From Flavobacterium sp. CF108 (GTDB taxonomy: Bacteria; Bacteroidota; Bacteroidia; Flavobacteriales; Flavobacteriaceae), in NCBI RefSeq assembly GCF_900129795.1, contig NZ_FQWW01000003.1:186001-250000 (forward strand): a stretch of 64,000 bases of DNA, read 5' to 3'. Both the position numbers and the translations under genes were made by a program. Shown in pieces: positions 33,720 to 41,810 of this stretch. The notes below the pieces were generated by a model. The model searched no databases and was not told the DNA's origin. It saw only the letters and a list, made by a program, of their open reading frames with translations. Each line of letters opens with the position of its first letter. Within the stretch, counting starts at the first letter, position 1.

Positions 33720-34027
33720 AGATTTATTGGACTGATTTTGCTAAAAAAGAACTTAAAGATATTTTTGATTATTATAAAAAAGAAGCCAATTTAAGCGTTG
33801 CAAGAAAACTTGTTATAGGAATTACGAAAGAAACAATTAAGCTGCAAGGACAATCTGAAATTGGACAAAAAGAAGAACTTTTAGAAAATTATTCTAAAGA
33901 AATTCGTTATTTGATCTTTAAAAATTACAAAATTATTTATTGGATTAATTCTGAAAGAAATTCAATTGAAATTTTGGATGTATTTGATACGAGACAAAAT
34001 CCAATAAATATTAAAAGAAATAAATAA
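33710..34027 (+). CDS. RelE/ParE-family toxin
   Basis: 105 residues of the ParE/RelE fold: two N-terminal helices after the first strand (I-Y-W-T-D-F-A-K-K-E-L-K-D-I-F-D-Y-Y), then E-I-R-Y-L-I-F-K-N-Y-K-I-I-Y-W and I-E-I-L-D-V-F-D-T-R-Q-N-P at the end. ParE subtype by the Y-L-I-F/K-I-I-Y pattern; whether it targets gyrase or mRNA cannot be told. Translationally coupled to the antitoxin and followed by a strong terminator. Confidence 0.88.
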   Translation: MELKIYWTDFAKKELKDIFDYYKKEANLSVARKLVIGITKETIKLQGQSEIGQKEELLENYSKEIRYLIFKNYKIIYWINSERNSIEILDVFDTRQNPINIKRNK

Positions 34028-34030
34028 AAA

Positions 34031-34070
34031 AAGAAAAACCCCAATAGAATCAACTATTGGGGTTTTTCTT
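34031..34070. terminator. Bidirectional terminator between the toxin gene and yceI
   Basis: Perfect stem AAGAAAAACCCCAATAG / CTATTGGGGTTTTTCTT with a six-base loop. Confidence 0.9.
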
Positions 34071-34095
34071 ATATATAAATTAGGTAAGCCTAAAA

Positions 34096-34662
34096 TTAGA
34101 ATTTTAAAGCTACTGTTAATTCGAAATCATCGCTGATAGTTTTGTCTCCTAAACCTTCGAAGAAACTTCCTGAACCGTATTTAATATCATATTTAGTTCT
34201 GTCAACTTTAAATGCAGTTGTAGCAGTGTTTCCACTTACAGTAATATCAAAAGTTACTGGTTTAGTGATTCCTTTAATAGTTAAATCAGCAGTTACTGTG
34301 TAAACGTCAGCAGATTTAGCACCAATAGTTTTGAAAACTAATTTTGAAGTTGGGAATTTTTCAGTTCCAAAGAAATCGTCAGCTTTTAAGTGACCGTTTA
34401 ATTTACCTTGGTATTCTCCAGTTAAATCTGTAGAAGTTAATGAAGTCATATCAACTGTAAAGCTTCCTCCAACTAATTTTTTTCCTTTGAAAACTACAGC
34501 ACCTTCTTTAAAGTTTACTGTTCCAGAGTGCTCTCCAGTTACTTTTTTACCTACCCATTTGATAGTAGATGCTTTTACGTCGATTTTTTTAGTTTGTGCG
34601 TTTACTGAGATACCAGCTGCTGCTACGAATAATGCAATTGCAATTGTCTTTAAATTTTTCAT
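34096..34662 (-). CDS. YceI-family periplasmic protein
   Basis: 188 residues with a signal peptide ending at VNAQ (residue 23). The lipocalin-like YceI fold is clear: I-K-W-V-G-K-K-V-T-G-E-H-S-G-T-V, F-T-V-D-M-T-S-L, H-L-K-A-D-D-F-F-x-T-E-K-F-P-T near 90-104 and T-D-R-T-K-Y-D-I-K-Y. Family members bind polyisoprenoids such as ubiquinone-like molecules. Third gene of a MarR-nitroreductase-YceI unit, 29 bases after the nitroreductase. Confidence 0.92.
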   Translation of the reverse strand: MKNLKTIAIALFVAAAGISVNAQTKKIDVKASTIKWVGKKVTGEHSGTVNFKEGAVVFKGKKLVGGSFTVDMTSLTSTDLTGEYQGKLNGHLKADDFFGTEKFPTSKLVFKTIGAKSADVYTVTADLTIKGITKPVTFDITVSGNTATTAFKVDRTKYDIKYGSGSFFEGLGDKTISDDFELTVALKF

Positions 34663-34691
34663 GTTGTAAAATTGAATTTGATTAATAATAA

Positions 34692-35324
34692 TTATATAGT
34701 GATAAATAATTCCTCGTGAGATTTTCTAACTTTTTTGTAATGCTGAGTATCGTCCTCATCATGTCTGTAACCTACAGCAGCAATTACTGTAGCACTTAGG
34801 CCAAGTTTGTCAAAACCTAAGATTTTATTAAACTCTGCTGCATTGAAACCTTCCATAGGCGTAGCATCGATTTTTAATTCAGAAGCTGCAGCTAATAATG
34901 TTCCTAAGGCAATATAGGTTTGTTTTGCTGTCCATACATTTTTAGCATCATCAGATAAGTTTGCAACAGTACCTTTCATCATATCGCTAAATCCAGCCAA
35001 AGCACCAACAGGAATGCCTCTTGTTTCGCTGATATTATTGATATAACTGTCTACAGAATGTACTCCAAGATTTACATCATTTGCAAAAACAAATATTTGC
35101 GAAGCATCTGTAAGCGGGGTTTGTCCGTAAGCTGCAGCTTTTAATTGTTCTCTAATTTCCGGATTTTCTACAATAACAACTCTGTATGGTTGTAATCCGT
35201 ATGAAGAAGCACTCAATCTAACAGCTTCTTTTAAAGTATTTAAATCTGCTGAAGATACTTTTTTAGATGCATCATATTTTTTAGTTGCATATCTCCAGTT
35301 TAAATTATCTAATAATGTACTCAT
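34692..35324 (-). CDS. NAD(P)H-dependent nitroreductase-family oxidoreductase
   Basis: 210 residues, NfsB-like FMN fold: R-Y-A-T-K-K-Y-D near 11-18, S-A-S-S-Y-G-L-Q-P-Y-R at 38-48 (FMN contacts), A-L-G-T-L-L-A-A-A-S-E-L near 139, and P-M-E-G-F near 156-160. Reduces quinones or nitro-compounds using NAD(P)H. Four bases after the MarR gene, so under direct MarR control, consistent with induction by quinone-like or aromatic stress. Confidence 0.9.
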   Translation of the reverse strand: MSTLLDNLNWRYATKKYDASKKVSSADLNTLKEAVRLSASSYGLQPYRVVIVENPEIREQLKAAAYGQTPLTDASQIFVFANDVNLGVHSVDSYINNISETRGIPVGALAGFSDMMKGTVANLSDDAKNVWTAKQTYIALGTLLAAASELKIDATPMEGFNAAEFNKILGFDKLGLSATVIAAVGYRHDEDDTQHYKKVRKSHEELFITI

Positions 35325-35328
35325 AATT

Positions 35329-35790
35329 TTAATTTTGTTGGGTTCGGTATTTTTCTAATAATGTGTTTAATAATTCTAATTCTTCTTGGCTTATATTCTG
35401 GGCAAACAAACGCTCGTGCTCATCTACCTTTGGGTCTAATTCTTTTAAAACATCTAATCCTTTCTGCGTAATCAAAACTTCTATTTTTCGTCGGTTACCT
35501 GGACAGACATTTCTGGTTACAAAATCTTTCAGTAATAATTTATCAACTAATCGGGTTGTGTTACTCGTTTTAGCTAACATACGCTCTTGTATCACACACA
35601 TATTAGCAGGATTTCCTTTTTGTCCTCTTAATATGCGCAGTACATTGTATTGCTCTCCGGATAAATCATACGGTTTTATCAACTCGTTAAAATGATCCTG
35701 AATCACATTTTGTGTGTACATGATATTTAGAATAACTTTTTTCGCATTATCCATCTTAACTGTACTTTTAATAACTTCTTCAATTGTCAT
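35329..35790 (-). CDS. MarR-family repressor
   Basis: 153 residues, winged HTH: L-S-G-E-Q-Y-N-V-L-R-I-L-R near 43-55, recognition helix region M-L-A-K-T-S-N-T-T-R-L-V-D-K-L near 71-85, wing R-K-I-E-V-L-I-T-Q-K-G. One cysteine (C63 region, P-A-N-M-C) plus another in N-V-C-P-G near 95 could serve redox sensing. Autoregulated operon head; two perfect palindromes lie directly upstream, overlapping both promoter elements. Confidence 0.92.
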   Translation of the reverse strand: MTIEEVIKSTVKMDNAKKVILNIMYTQNVIQDHFNELIKPYDLSGEQYNVLRILRGQKGNPANMCVIQERMLAKTSNTTRLVDKLLLKDFVTRNVCPGNRRKIEVLITQKGLDVLKELDPKVDEHERLFAQNISQEELELLNTLLEKYRTQQN

Positions 35791-35805
35791 AGTCGTAAGT
35801 GTATA

Positions 35806-35851
35806 ATTTGTATATACAAATGTATGAGTTTTAATATTTGTATATACAAAT
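35806..35851 (-). promoter_or_regulatory. Two MarR operators superimposed on the promoter
   Basis: The perfect 16-base palindrome ATTTGTATATACAAAT occurs twice, at 35806-35821 and 35836-35851, 30 bases apart (about three helical turns). On the minus strand, the -7 box TACATTTG (35817-35824) overlaps the first operator and a TTG (35847-35849), 22 bases upstream, lies in the second, so the repressor sites contain both promoter elements. Confidence 0.85.
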
Positions 35852-36016
35852 GTTGTGTTAATTTTTTGTTAATTCAAAATGAATCAATTTTGAATGGAAA
35901 AAACTGGAATAAAAATAGCTTATTTTTTGATTTTAAGATGTTGATTTTTAAATATTTAACTAAAAATTAAACTTGCTGTTGCCAACTTTGTCTAAGCTCT
36001 AAACCCGGATAAAGAA

Positions 36017-37594
36017 TTATTGAAATTCAGACAAAAGAAAACCCTTTGTAGTTTTTTTGAAATTTAAAACTTCCTTATTTATCCACATTTCGTCATGTCC
36101 AAGCTCTTTAGCAAGTAATTTTGCTACTTTTTCTGAAGATTGAATTGCAGCCCTTGCATCTAAAAACAATAAGCGAACACGTCTGGCTAATATATCATCT
36201 ACAGTTCTTGCCATTTCATATCGAATCGCCCAAAGCACTTCTGTCATAGTAAATTCGTGATCAGGATGAACTTTTTCTTTTAATTCAGGATTGTTTTGTT
36301 GTAACTCGATTATTTTAGGAATATCAGAACCATATATATACAAATGATTTTCTCTGTCTAAAGTCGTCGTAGTTTTATTTCCATGAATGGGAAGATGTTC
36401 TGTAACACATGGTTTTTTAGGCAGTTTACCAATAGTAATTGCTTTGTTTATAATATCCTCAGCGATTTTTCTGTACGTTGTCCATTTTCCTCCTGTAATC
36501 GTTATTAAGCCGGTTTTTGACACAATAATTTTATGGCTTCTGGAAACTTCCTTGGTTTTTTTACCTTCTTCTTCGGGTGCGGCCAAAGGTCGTAAGCCTG
36601 CAAAAACAGATAAAACATCTGCTCTGGTTGGTTTTTTTGCTAAAAAGTGCTGGGCCGTTTCTAGTACAAATTTGATTTCACTTTCTAAAGCAACGGGTTC
36701 TAAACTTTGTTTTTTAATTAAAGTATCTGTTGTACCTACTACAATTCGGTTATGCCAAGGTACTGCAAATAAAACTCGTCCGTCACTTGTTTTCGGAATC
36801 ATTAAAGCATGATCGCCTGGTAAAAAAGATTTATCAAACACAAGATGAATCCCCTGGCTCGGAACAATATATTTTTTATAAACAGTATCGTTCAGTTTCA
36901 TTATGGCATTTGTAAAAACTCCTGTAGCATTTATAATTGCAGCGCCTTTTAAGCTGTATTTATCTCCTGTTTCCTGATCTTCTGCTTCAACACCAATAAT
37001 TTGGTTTTTATCGTCTTTTATTAAATTTACAACTTTTGTATAGTTTAAAAGGCAAGCTCCTTTTTCTACAGCAGTTTGAGCGATATTAATGGCTAAACGC
37101 GAATCATCAAATTGTCCGTCATGATAAATAACGCCATTTAGTAAATCAGCTTCTTCTACGTTAGGAAGCATTTCGATTGTTTTTTTCTTAGAAATATATT
37201 TTGAACGGCCTAAACTTAAACGTCCGGCTAATAAATCATAAACTGTTAATCCAATAGTATAAATGAAAGTGCTCCACCAATTGTAGTTTGGGATCACAAA
37301 AGATTGGTTTTTGACTAAGTGACCCGCATTTTTAGCTATTAAACCTCTTTCTTTCAATGCTTCTATGACCAAGTGAATATTTCCTTGTTCCAGATAACGC
37401 ACACCGCCGTGAATCAGTTTAGTGCTTCTGCTCGAAGTTCCTTTTGCAAAATCAACTGCTTCAAGTAAAATTGTTTTGTACCCTCTGCTTGCGGCATCAA
37501 GAGCAGTTCCTAAACCGCTGGCACCGCCTCCAATTACAATTACATCCCATTTTTCAGTGTTCTTTAATATCAATAGCTGTTCTGAACGGTTCAT
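36017..37594 (-). CDS. glpD: Glycerol-3-phosphate dehydrogenase/oxidase
   Basis: 525 residues. N-terminal FAD-binding V-I-G-G-G-A-S-G-L-G-T (20-30), S-S-R-S-T-K-L-I-H-G-G-V-R-Y-L-E (54-69), VPSQGIHLVFD near 243, and a C-terminal DAO_C domain (about 400-510) ending with A-L-R-I/E-M-A-R-T-x-D-x-L-x-R-R. Oxidises glycerol 3-phosphate to DHAP at the inner membrane, feeding quinones. No glpK or glpF is adjacent. Own promoter with TAAGTTTG -7 box. Confidence 0.94.
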   Translation of the reverse strand: MNRSEQLLILKNTEKWDVIVIGGGASGLGTALDAASRGYKTILLEAVDFAKGTSSRSTKLIHGGVRYLEQGNIHLVIEALKERGLIAKNAGHLVKNQSFVIPNYNWWSTFIYTIGLTVYDLLAGRLSLGRSKYISKKKTIEMLPNVEEADLLNGVIYHDGQFDDSRLAINIAQTAVEKGACLLNYTKVVNLIKDDKNQIIGVEAEDQETGDKYSLKGAAIINATGVFTNAIMKLNDTVYKKYIVPSQGIHLVFDKSFLPGDHALMIPKTSDGRVLFAVPWHNRIVVGTTDTLIKKQSLEPVALESEIKFVLETAQHFLAKKPTRADVLSVFAGLRPLAAPEEEGKKTKEVSRSHKIIVSKTGLITITGGKWTTYRKIAEDIINKAITIGKLPKKPCVTEHLPIHGNKTTTTLDRENHLYIYGSDIPKIIELQQNNPELKEKVHPDHEFTMTEVLWAIRYEMARTVDDILARRVRLLFLDARAAIQSSEKVAKLLAKELGHDEMWINKEVLNFKKTTKGFLLSEFQ

Positions 37595-37631
37595 ATATTA
37601 TGTTCTATTTTTGGGGATTTATTGTTTAAAG

Positions 37632-37639
37632 CAAACTTA
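37632..37639 (-). promoter_or_regulatory. -7 promoter box (TAAGTTTG) for glpD
   Basis: Exact TAnnTTTG match 38 bases upstream of the glpD start. Confidence 0.5.
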
Positions 37640-37735
37640 ACGAAACGAAATTAGATTTAGATGAAGAAGTTTCTTGATTGTTAAAGTTTGTTTCAAGTTT
37701 CAGGTTTCAAGTTGATTCACTAGGTTAAAAAAAAT

Positions 37736-37768
37736 AAACCCGACAGGTTTTTAAAACCTGTCGGGTTT
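37736..37768. terminator. Palindrome AAACCCGACAGGTTTT / AAAACCTGTCGGGTTT
   Basis: Perfect 33-base palindrome with a one-base centre and terminal A/T runs; probably the terminator of the YeeE-type genes on the minus strand, or simply a dispersed repeat. Confidence 0.65.
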
Positions 37769-37813
37769 GATGTAGATTATATTTTCATTTAAGTTAGTCT
37801 AAAGACAATTTTT

Positions 37814-37990
37814 AATATTCCGTTAGGAATATTTCATCGGTAGAAAAAACAGAATTGTTTTGAATCCGTGTCCTGTAGAGACACTTGTTTCACCAGAATA
37901 AAAACACCTAGCTCGTTAATCAAACGTTCCAACGGAACGTATTACCACAACTCAAATTTAATTCTACCAACTAGACATTCCTACGGAATG
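37814..37990. repeat. Cluster of four small hairpins of the TTCC-GGAA type
   Basis: AATATTCC-GTTA-GGAATATT (37814-37833), GTGTC-CTGTAGA-GACAC (37868-37884), ACGTTCC-AAC-GGAACGT (37924-37940) and CATTCC-TAC-GGAATG (37976-37990), enclosed by GGTAGAA (37839) and TTCTACC (37962). The TTCC/GGAA hairpin recurs at 13274-13286. Confidence 0.75.
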
Positions 37991-38055
37991 AAATTGAATT
38001 TTCTTTTCTTTTAAGTTTCGTAAACAACTTGAAACCTGAAACCTGAAACAAAAAA

Positions 38056-38535
38056 TTAATGAGGAAGTTTGTCTTTAATCAAACCATAAAACCAAGTTCC
38101 TGCAATGGCACTTAATAAAGTAACAATAATTACAGTTGCACCAGTCCCAATTTGAGCGAAAAGCGGGCCCGGACAAGCTCCAGTAATTGCCCATCCAAAA
38201 CCAAATAGTAATCCGCCATAGATTTGTCCTTTGCTGAAAGTCTTTGGTTGAATTTCGATTTTTTCGCCCTGAAGTGTTTTAATATTGAATTTTTTAATGA
38301 TGAAAACTGATATAACGCCTACAGCAACTGCGCTCCCAATTACGCCATACATAAAGAATGACTGCAGGTGAAACATTTCCTGAATACGAAACCAGCTGAT
38401 GATTTCGGCTTTTACAAATACAATCCCGAAAAAGATTCCGACGATTAAATATTTAAGGTTAGCAAATACTGTTTCTTTCTGATGACTGGCATTGATTCCT
38501 TCGCCGTCTGTATTTTTATTTTCTAAATTGCTCAT
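38056..38535 (-). CDS. YeeE/YedE-type (DUF6691) sulfur transporter subunit, C-terminal half
   Basis: 159 residues, four membrane helices. Signature segment G-F-G-W-A-I-T-G-A-C-P-G-P near 114-126 contains the conserved cysteine of YeeE/YedE thiosulfate transporters, with F-A-Q-I-G-T-G following. Paired with the next gene, which carries the other half with T-S-G-H; the split two-gene form is widespread in Bacteroidota. Probably moves thiosulfate or another reduced sulfur species across the inner membrane. Ten bases after its partner. Confidence 0.85.
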   Translation of the reverse strand: MSNLENKNTDGEGINASHQKETVFANLKYLIVGIFFGIVFVKAEIISWFRIQEMFHLQSFFMYGVIGSAVAVGVISVFIIKKFNIKTLQGEKIEIQPKTFSKGQIYGGLLFGFGWAITGACPGPLFAQIGTGATVIIVTLLSAIAGTWFYGLIKDKLPH

Positions 38536-38545
38536 TTTTGAAATT

Positions 38546-39115
38546 TTAAAGTGAAAGAATATAAGGTAAAATCAAAAGTGACATTACAAAACCGCCAATC
38601 ATAAAACAGATTGTTGCAACAAGAGATGGCCATTGCAGATTTGATAATCCCATTATGGCGTGTCCGCTTGTACATCCGCCCGCATAACGTGTTCCGAAGC
38701 CGACTAAAAATCCGCCCACAACAATCATGATGAATCCGCGAAGCGTTAATAAACTCTCCCAGGAAAATAACTGCACCGGAACTAAACCTGAATGATCTGT
38801 GATTCCGTAAGATGATAATTGCTGCGAAAGTTCTGGAGTAATTTGAACGTCATTTGGATTTGAAAGAAAGTAAGCCGCAATAACACCGCCAAGAAATATT
38901 CCCAAAACAAAGAATAAATTCCAGCTTTCTTTTTTCCAGTCGTATTTAAAAAATGAAATATTCGCCGGAATACAAGCTGCACAAATATGACGAAGCGAGG
39001 AACTAATCCCGAAAGATTTATTTCCGATAATCAATAAAATAGGAACAGTCAATCCGATTAAAGGACCAGCAACGTACCAAGGCCAAGGCTTTTGAATAAT
39101 TTCCAGTATATTCAT
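38546..39115 (-). CDS. YeeE/YedE-type sulfur transporter subunit, N-terminal half
   Basis: 189 residues, five membrane helices. Key motif [14 protein letters not shown] at about 138-151 has the conserved cysteine and T-S-G-H of the thiosulfate-transport family, and another cysteine pair sits in H-I-C-A-A-C-I-P near 43-50. Together with the downstream gene it makes a two-part YeeE/YedE transporter. It lies between the persulfide dioxygenase gene and its partner, consistent with supplying or exporting the sulfur species that enzyme handles. Confidence 0.85.
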   Translation of the reverse strand: MNILEIIQKPWPWYVAGPLIGLTVPILLIIGNKSFGISSSLRHICAACIPANISFFKYDWKKESWNLFFVLGIFLGGVIAAYFLSNPNDVQITPELSQQLSSYGITDHSGLVPVQLFSWESLLTLRGFIMIVVGGFLVGFGTRYAGGCTSGHAIMGLSNLQWPSLVATICFMIGGFVMSLLILPYILSL

Positions 39116-39123
39116 TTGTTAGT

Positions 39124-39235
39124 TTTTTTGCCACAGATTTCACAGATTCAAAAGGATTTCTTTTTTATCTGTAGAGTCTGTCTGCTAATTTATATTTAAT
39201 TTTAATCTGTGTTAATCATTTTAATCTGTGGCAAA
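39124..39235. repeat. CCACAGATT-family inverted repeat
   Basis: Left arm from 39124 (TTTTGCCACAGATTTCACAG) and right arm to 39235 (TTTTAATCTGTGGCAAAA) pair imperfectly. Same family as the inner hairpins at 16482-16638 and the second shell at 46886-47036. Confidence 0.65.
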
Positions 39236-39237
39236 AT

Positions 39238-40653
39238 CTATTTTAGAACTTTGCTTTGGCAAACGAAATCAGATTTTGGAATTTCAGTTTTTGCGATGGC
39301 TCCAAAACCGCCATCAATTTCGCTAAAATTTCTGAAACCGCGTGCCTGTAAAATCGAAGCTGCGATCATACTGCGATAACCGCCAGCACAATGTAGATAA
39401 AAATGCTCATTTGGATTAATGTCTTTTACCCAATCATTAATATAAGCAAGAGGTTTGCTGTAAGCATCTTCAATATGTTCTGCCTCGTATTCCGTTTCTT
39501 TACGAACGTCAATAACTTTATCTTCTTTAATATTAAATTTAGCAGCAAATTCTTCTGCCGAAATTCGGTTAACGATGTCAATTTCAAAACCGGCTTTTTC
39601 CCAAGCTTCAAAACCACCTTCTAAATGTCCGATGATAGAATCAAAACCAACACGACTTAAACGTGTAACTGTTTCCTCTTCAAGACCCAATTCGGTTACT
39701 AATATAATAGGTTGTTTGACATCGCCCACTAAAGTTCCAACCCATGGAGCAAAATCACCGTTGATTCCAATATTAATAGACTGCGGAATAAATCCTTTGG
39801 CAAAATCACCGCTTTTTCTTGTATCTAAAATCAAAGCTCCGGTTTCTTCGGCGACAGCCTCAAATTCTTCGGCTTTTATAGCTTTCATTCCGTTATGTAA
39901 AACCGTTTCAAAACTTTCGTAACCTTGTTTGTTCATGGCAACGTTCATACTGAAATAGGCTGGAGGAGGTAATAACCCGTCCGTTACTTCTTCAATAAAT
40001 TCAGCTTCCGTCATATCCGAACGCAAAGCATAATTCGTAACTTTTTGATTTCCAATTGTTGAAACCGTTTCTTTACTCATGTTTTTTCCGCAGGCGCTTC
40101 CGGCACCGTGCGCAGGATAAACGATGACATCATCACCCAGCGTCATAATTTTATCTCTTAAAGAATGAAATAAAATTCCGGCTAATTGGTCTTGCGTCAT
40201 TCCTGCCGCTTTTTGGGCCAAATCCGGACGGCCAACATCGCCTATAAATAAAGTATCACCAGAAAAAATTGCATTATCTTTTCCGTCTTGGTCAATCAAT
40301 AAATAAGTAGTGCTTTCCATTGTATGACCCGGAGTATGCAAAGCTTTTATCGTTACATTTCCAAGTTTAAATTCCTGTCCGTCTTTTGCAGAAATGCAGT
40401 CAAACTCACAGGCAGCATTTGGTCCGTAAACAATTGGAGCTTCTGTTTCCTTGCTTAAATCGATATGTCCGGAAACAAAATCAGCGTGAAAATGCGTTTC
40501 AAAAATGTATTTTAGTTTAACATTGTCGCGTTCTAAACGATCTAAATAAGGCTGGATTTCTCTTAACGGATCAATAATTGCGGCTTCTCCGTTAGAAGTT
40601 ATATAGTATGCACCTTGTGCGAGGCATCCGGTGTAAATTTGTTCTATTTTCAT
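39238..40653 (-). CDS. Persulfide dioxygenase-like MBL hydrolase fused to two rhodanese domains
   Basis: 471 residues from the ATG at 40653; a TTG ten codons upstream lies next to the -7 box and is rejected. Metallo-beta-lactamase domain 1-240: T-H-F-H-A-D-F (53-59; H54, H56, D58), H63, TPGHT at 107-111, D134 and AHGAGS at 181-186, the ETHE1-type pattern binding one iron. Rhodanese 1 (about 262-358) has no active cysteine (V-T-E-L-G at 319-323). Rhodanese 2 (about 363-460) is active-type: C422 in L-H-C-A-G-G-Y-R-S. Oxidises glutathione or other persulfides to sulfite. Confidence 0.9.
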   Translation of the reverse strand: MKIEQIYTGCLAQGAYYITSNGEAAIIDPLREIQPYLDRLERDNVKLKYIFETHFHADFVSGHIDLSKETEAPIVYGPNAACEFDCISAKDGQEFKLGNVTIKALHTPGHTMESTTYLLIDQDGKDNAIFSGDTLFIGDVGRPDLAQKAAGMTQDQLAGILFHSLRDKIMTLGDDVIVYPAHGAGSACGKNMSKETVSTIGNQKVTNYALRSDMTEAEFIEEVTDGLLPPPAYFSMNVAMNKQGYESFETVLHNGMKAIKAEEFEAVAEETGALILDTRKSGDFAKGFIPQSINIGINGDFAPWVGTLVGDVKQPIILVTELGLEEETVTRLSRVGFDSIIGHLEGGFEAWEKAGFEIDIVNRISAEEFAAKFNIKEDKVIDVRKETEYEAEHIEDAYSKPLAYINDWVKDINPNEHFYLHCAGGYRSMIAASILQARGFRNFSEIDGGFGAIAKTEIPKSDFVCQSKVLK

Positions 40654-40680
40654 GATATAAATTGAAAAATATTGGGAATA

Positions 40681-40730
40681 CAAAGATAACTGTGTTTTCT
40701 TTTAAAATAGGTGACTAATGTTACAGAAGT
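40681..40730 (-). promoter_or_regulatory. Promoter and candidate Crp-type site of the persulfide-dioxygenase gene
   Basis: The -7 box TATCTTTG (minus strand, 40681-40688) is preceded by an imperfect inverted repeat GTAACATTAGTCAC (40711-40724, minus strand reading), whose centre is 33 bases from the -7 centre. The flank ACTTCTGTAACATTAGTCAC is partly shared with the tauE promoter at 46797-46846. Confidence 0.6.
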
Positions 40731-40884
40731 TTGATTTTTGTGTAAAAACAAGGAATTTAACCATATAAGAGATATTAGTAAAATTAAGACGCCGTGTAAT
40801 TTGCGTTTTGCTAAAATGAACTTATATAACTTATATGGGACAAAAAAAATCTATGTAATTTTACAACTGACGAAAATTATTGAT

Positions 40885-41475
40885 ATGAATACAGCAGACT
40901 TATTAGATCAAATTGCCTTTATAAAAGAAATTGATAAAGTAAAATATATTCAGCGCAAAACGAAGCTGTTTAACAGCGACCGATGTGAAAATGATGCCGA
41001 ACACAGCTGGCATTTAGCTTTAATGGCTATTGTTTTGGCTAAACACTCCAATGAACCAATCGACGTTTTAAAAGTGGTAAAAATGGTTTTGATTCATGAT
41101 ATTGTAGAAATCGACGCAGGAGATGTTTTTATTTATGATACGGTGAAAAGTCATGATAATACAGATGAAGAAAGATTGGCAGCCAATAGAATTTTTGGCC
41201 TGCTTCCGAAAAATCAGGCAGAAGATCTAATTGCTATTTGGGAAGAATTTGAAGCCGGAGAAACCAACGAAGCTAAATTTGCAAGATCTATGGACAGGTT
41301 AGAACCTTTATTACAAAATACTTCTAACAATGGCGGAACCTGGAAAGAGTTTGGTGTAAATTATAACAAGGTTTACGAGAAAAAGAGCATTATAAAAGAA
41401 GGTTCAACATCTTTATGGAATTACGCAGAAGGTTTGATAAATGAAAGCGTAGAAAAAGGAATTTTGAAGAAATAG
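40885..41475 (+). CDS. HD-domain phosphohydrolase, YfbR-like nucleotidase
   Basis: 196 residues from the ATG at 40885; longer in-frame readings from 40738 add a non-homologous basic stretch. HD metal ligands: H40 in D-A-E-H-S-W-H, H71 and D72 in L-I-H-D, and a D near 127. Resembles YfbR and the HDDC2 group, 5'-deoxynucleotidases that hydrolyse dNMPs. Divergent from the persulfide dioxygenase gene and alone on the plus strand. Confidence 0.85.
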   Translation: MNTADLLDQIAFIKEIDKVKYIQRKTKLFNSDRCENDAEHSWHLALMAIVLAKHSNEPIDVLKVVKMVLIHDIVEIDAGDVFIYDTVKSHDNTDEERLAANRIFGLLPKNQAEDLIAIWEEFEAGETNEAKFARSMDRLEPLLQNTSNNGGTWKEFGVNYNKVYEKKSIIKEGSTSLWNYAEGLINESVEKGILKK

Positions 41476-41478
41476 ATT

Positions 41479-41560
41479 AAACATAGCCCACGGTTTGAAC
41501 CGCGGGAAACGTATCAGGATCAAGCATGAGTTCCCGCGGTTCAAACCGCGGGCTATGTTT
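41479..41560. repeat. Nested palindrome, CGGTTTGAACCG family
   Basis: 30-base inverted arms (41479-41508 and 41531-41560) differ at one pair only; each arm is self-complementary around CGGTTTGAACCG. A 22-base spacer separates them. Related in design and in the GGTTT-AACC cores to 30140-30230. It is the main content of the 41476-41810 gap, along with the cydA promoter and the small palindrome at 41686. Confidence 0.85.
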
Positions 41561-41685
41561 AAATGCGCATAGCTATGTGTGGAAACTAGTTTCTTTTTTA
41601 ATCTTTATAAAAATAGAAAAAGTTCTATGTTTCTATGTGTTTAAAACTTCATACCCAAACTTTGACAAAATTGCTGTAAGTATAA

Positions 41686-41698
41686 GTGCAATTTGCAC
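41686..41698. promoter_or_regulatory. Short palindrome GTGCAATTTGCAC upstream of cydA
   Basis: Perfect 6-1-6 inverted repeat. Position 84 bases upstream of the cydA -7 box is far for class II activation, so its role is uncertain. Confidence 0.35.
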
Positions 41699-41775
41699 AT
41701 TTAAATTGTTGAAAAGTTTAACAAATATCAGGCGATAAACTTCTTTTAAAAGGCATTAATTCGGGTTGTAATGGT

Positions 41776-41783
41776 TAAATTTG
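41776..41783 (+). promoter_or_regulatory. -7 promoter box (TAAATTTG) of cydAB
   Basis: Exact TAnnTTTG match 27 bases before the preferred cydA ATG. Confidence 0.55.
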
Positions 41784-41810
41784 TGGAACTTCATAAACAA
41801 ATTACCACTT

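Larger units (their letters stand above)
37686..38051. repeat. GTTTCAGG-family arms split by other palindromic elements
   Basis: Left arm 37686-37713 (TTTCAAGTTTCAGGTTTCAA core) and right arm 38026-38051 (AACTTGAAACCTGAAACCTG) are inverted copies, but 312 bases apart instead of the 5-7 seen at 27346, 29560 and 57045. Between them sit the palindrome at 37736-37768 and a cluster of four hairpins at 37814-37990. This explains the whole 461-base gap between glpD and the transporters; no gene seen. Confidence 0.75.

Noticed and set aside
41686..41698. GTGCAATTTGCAC as a Crp site for cydA
   Set aside because: It is 84 or more bases from the -7 box and does not match the GTAAC-type site in the two sulfur promoters; kept only as a low-confidence palindrome.
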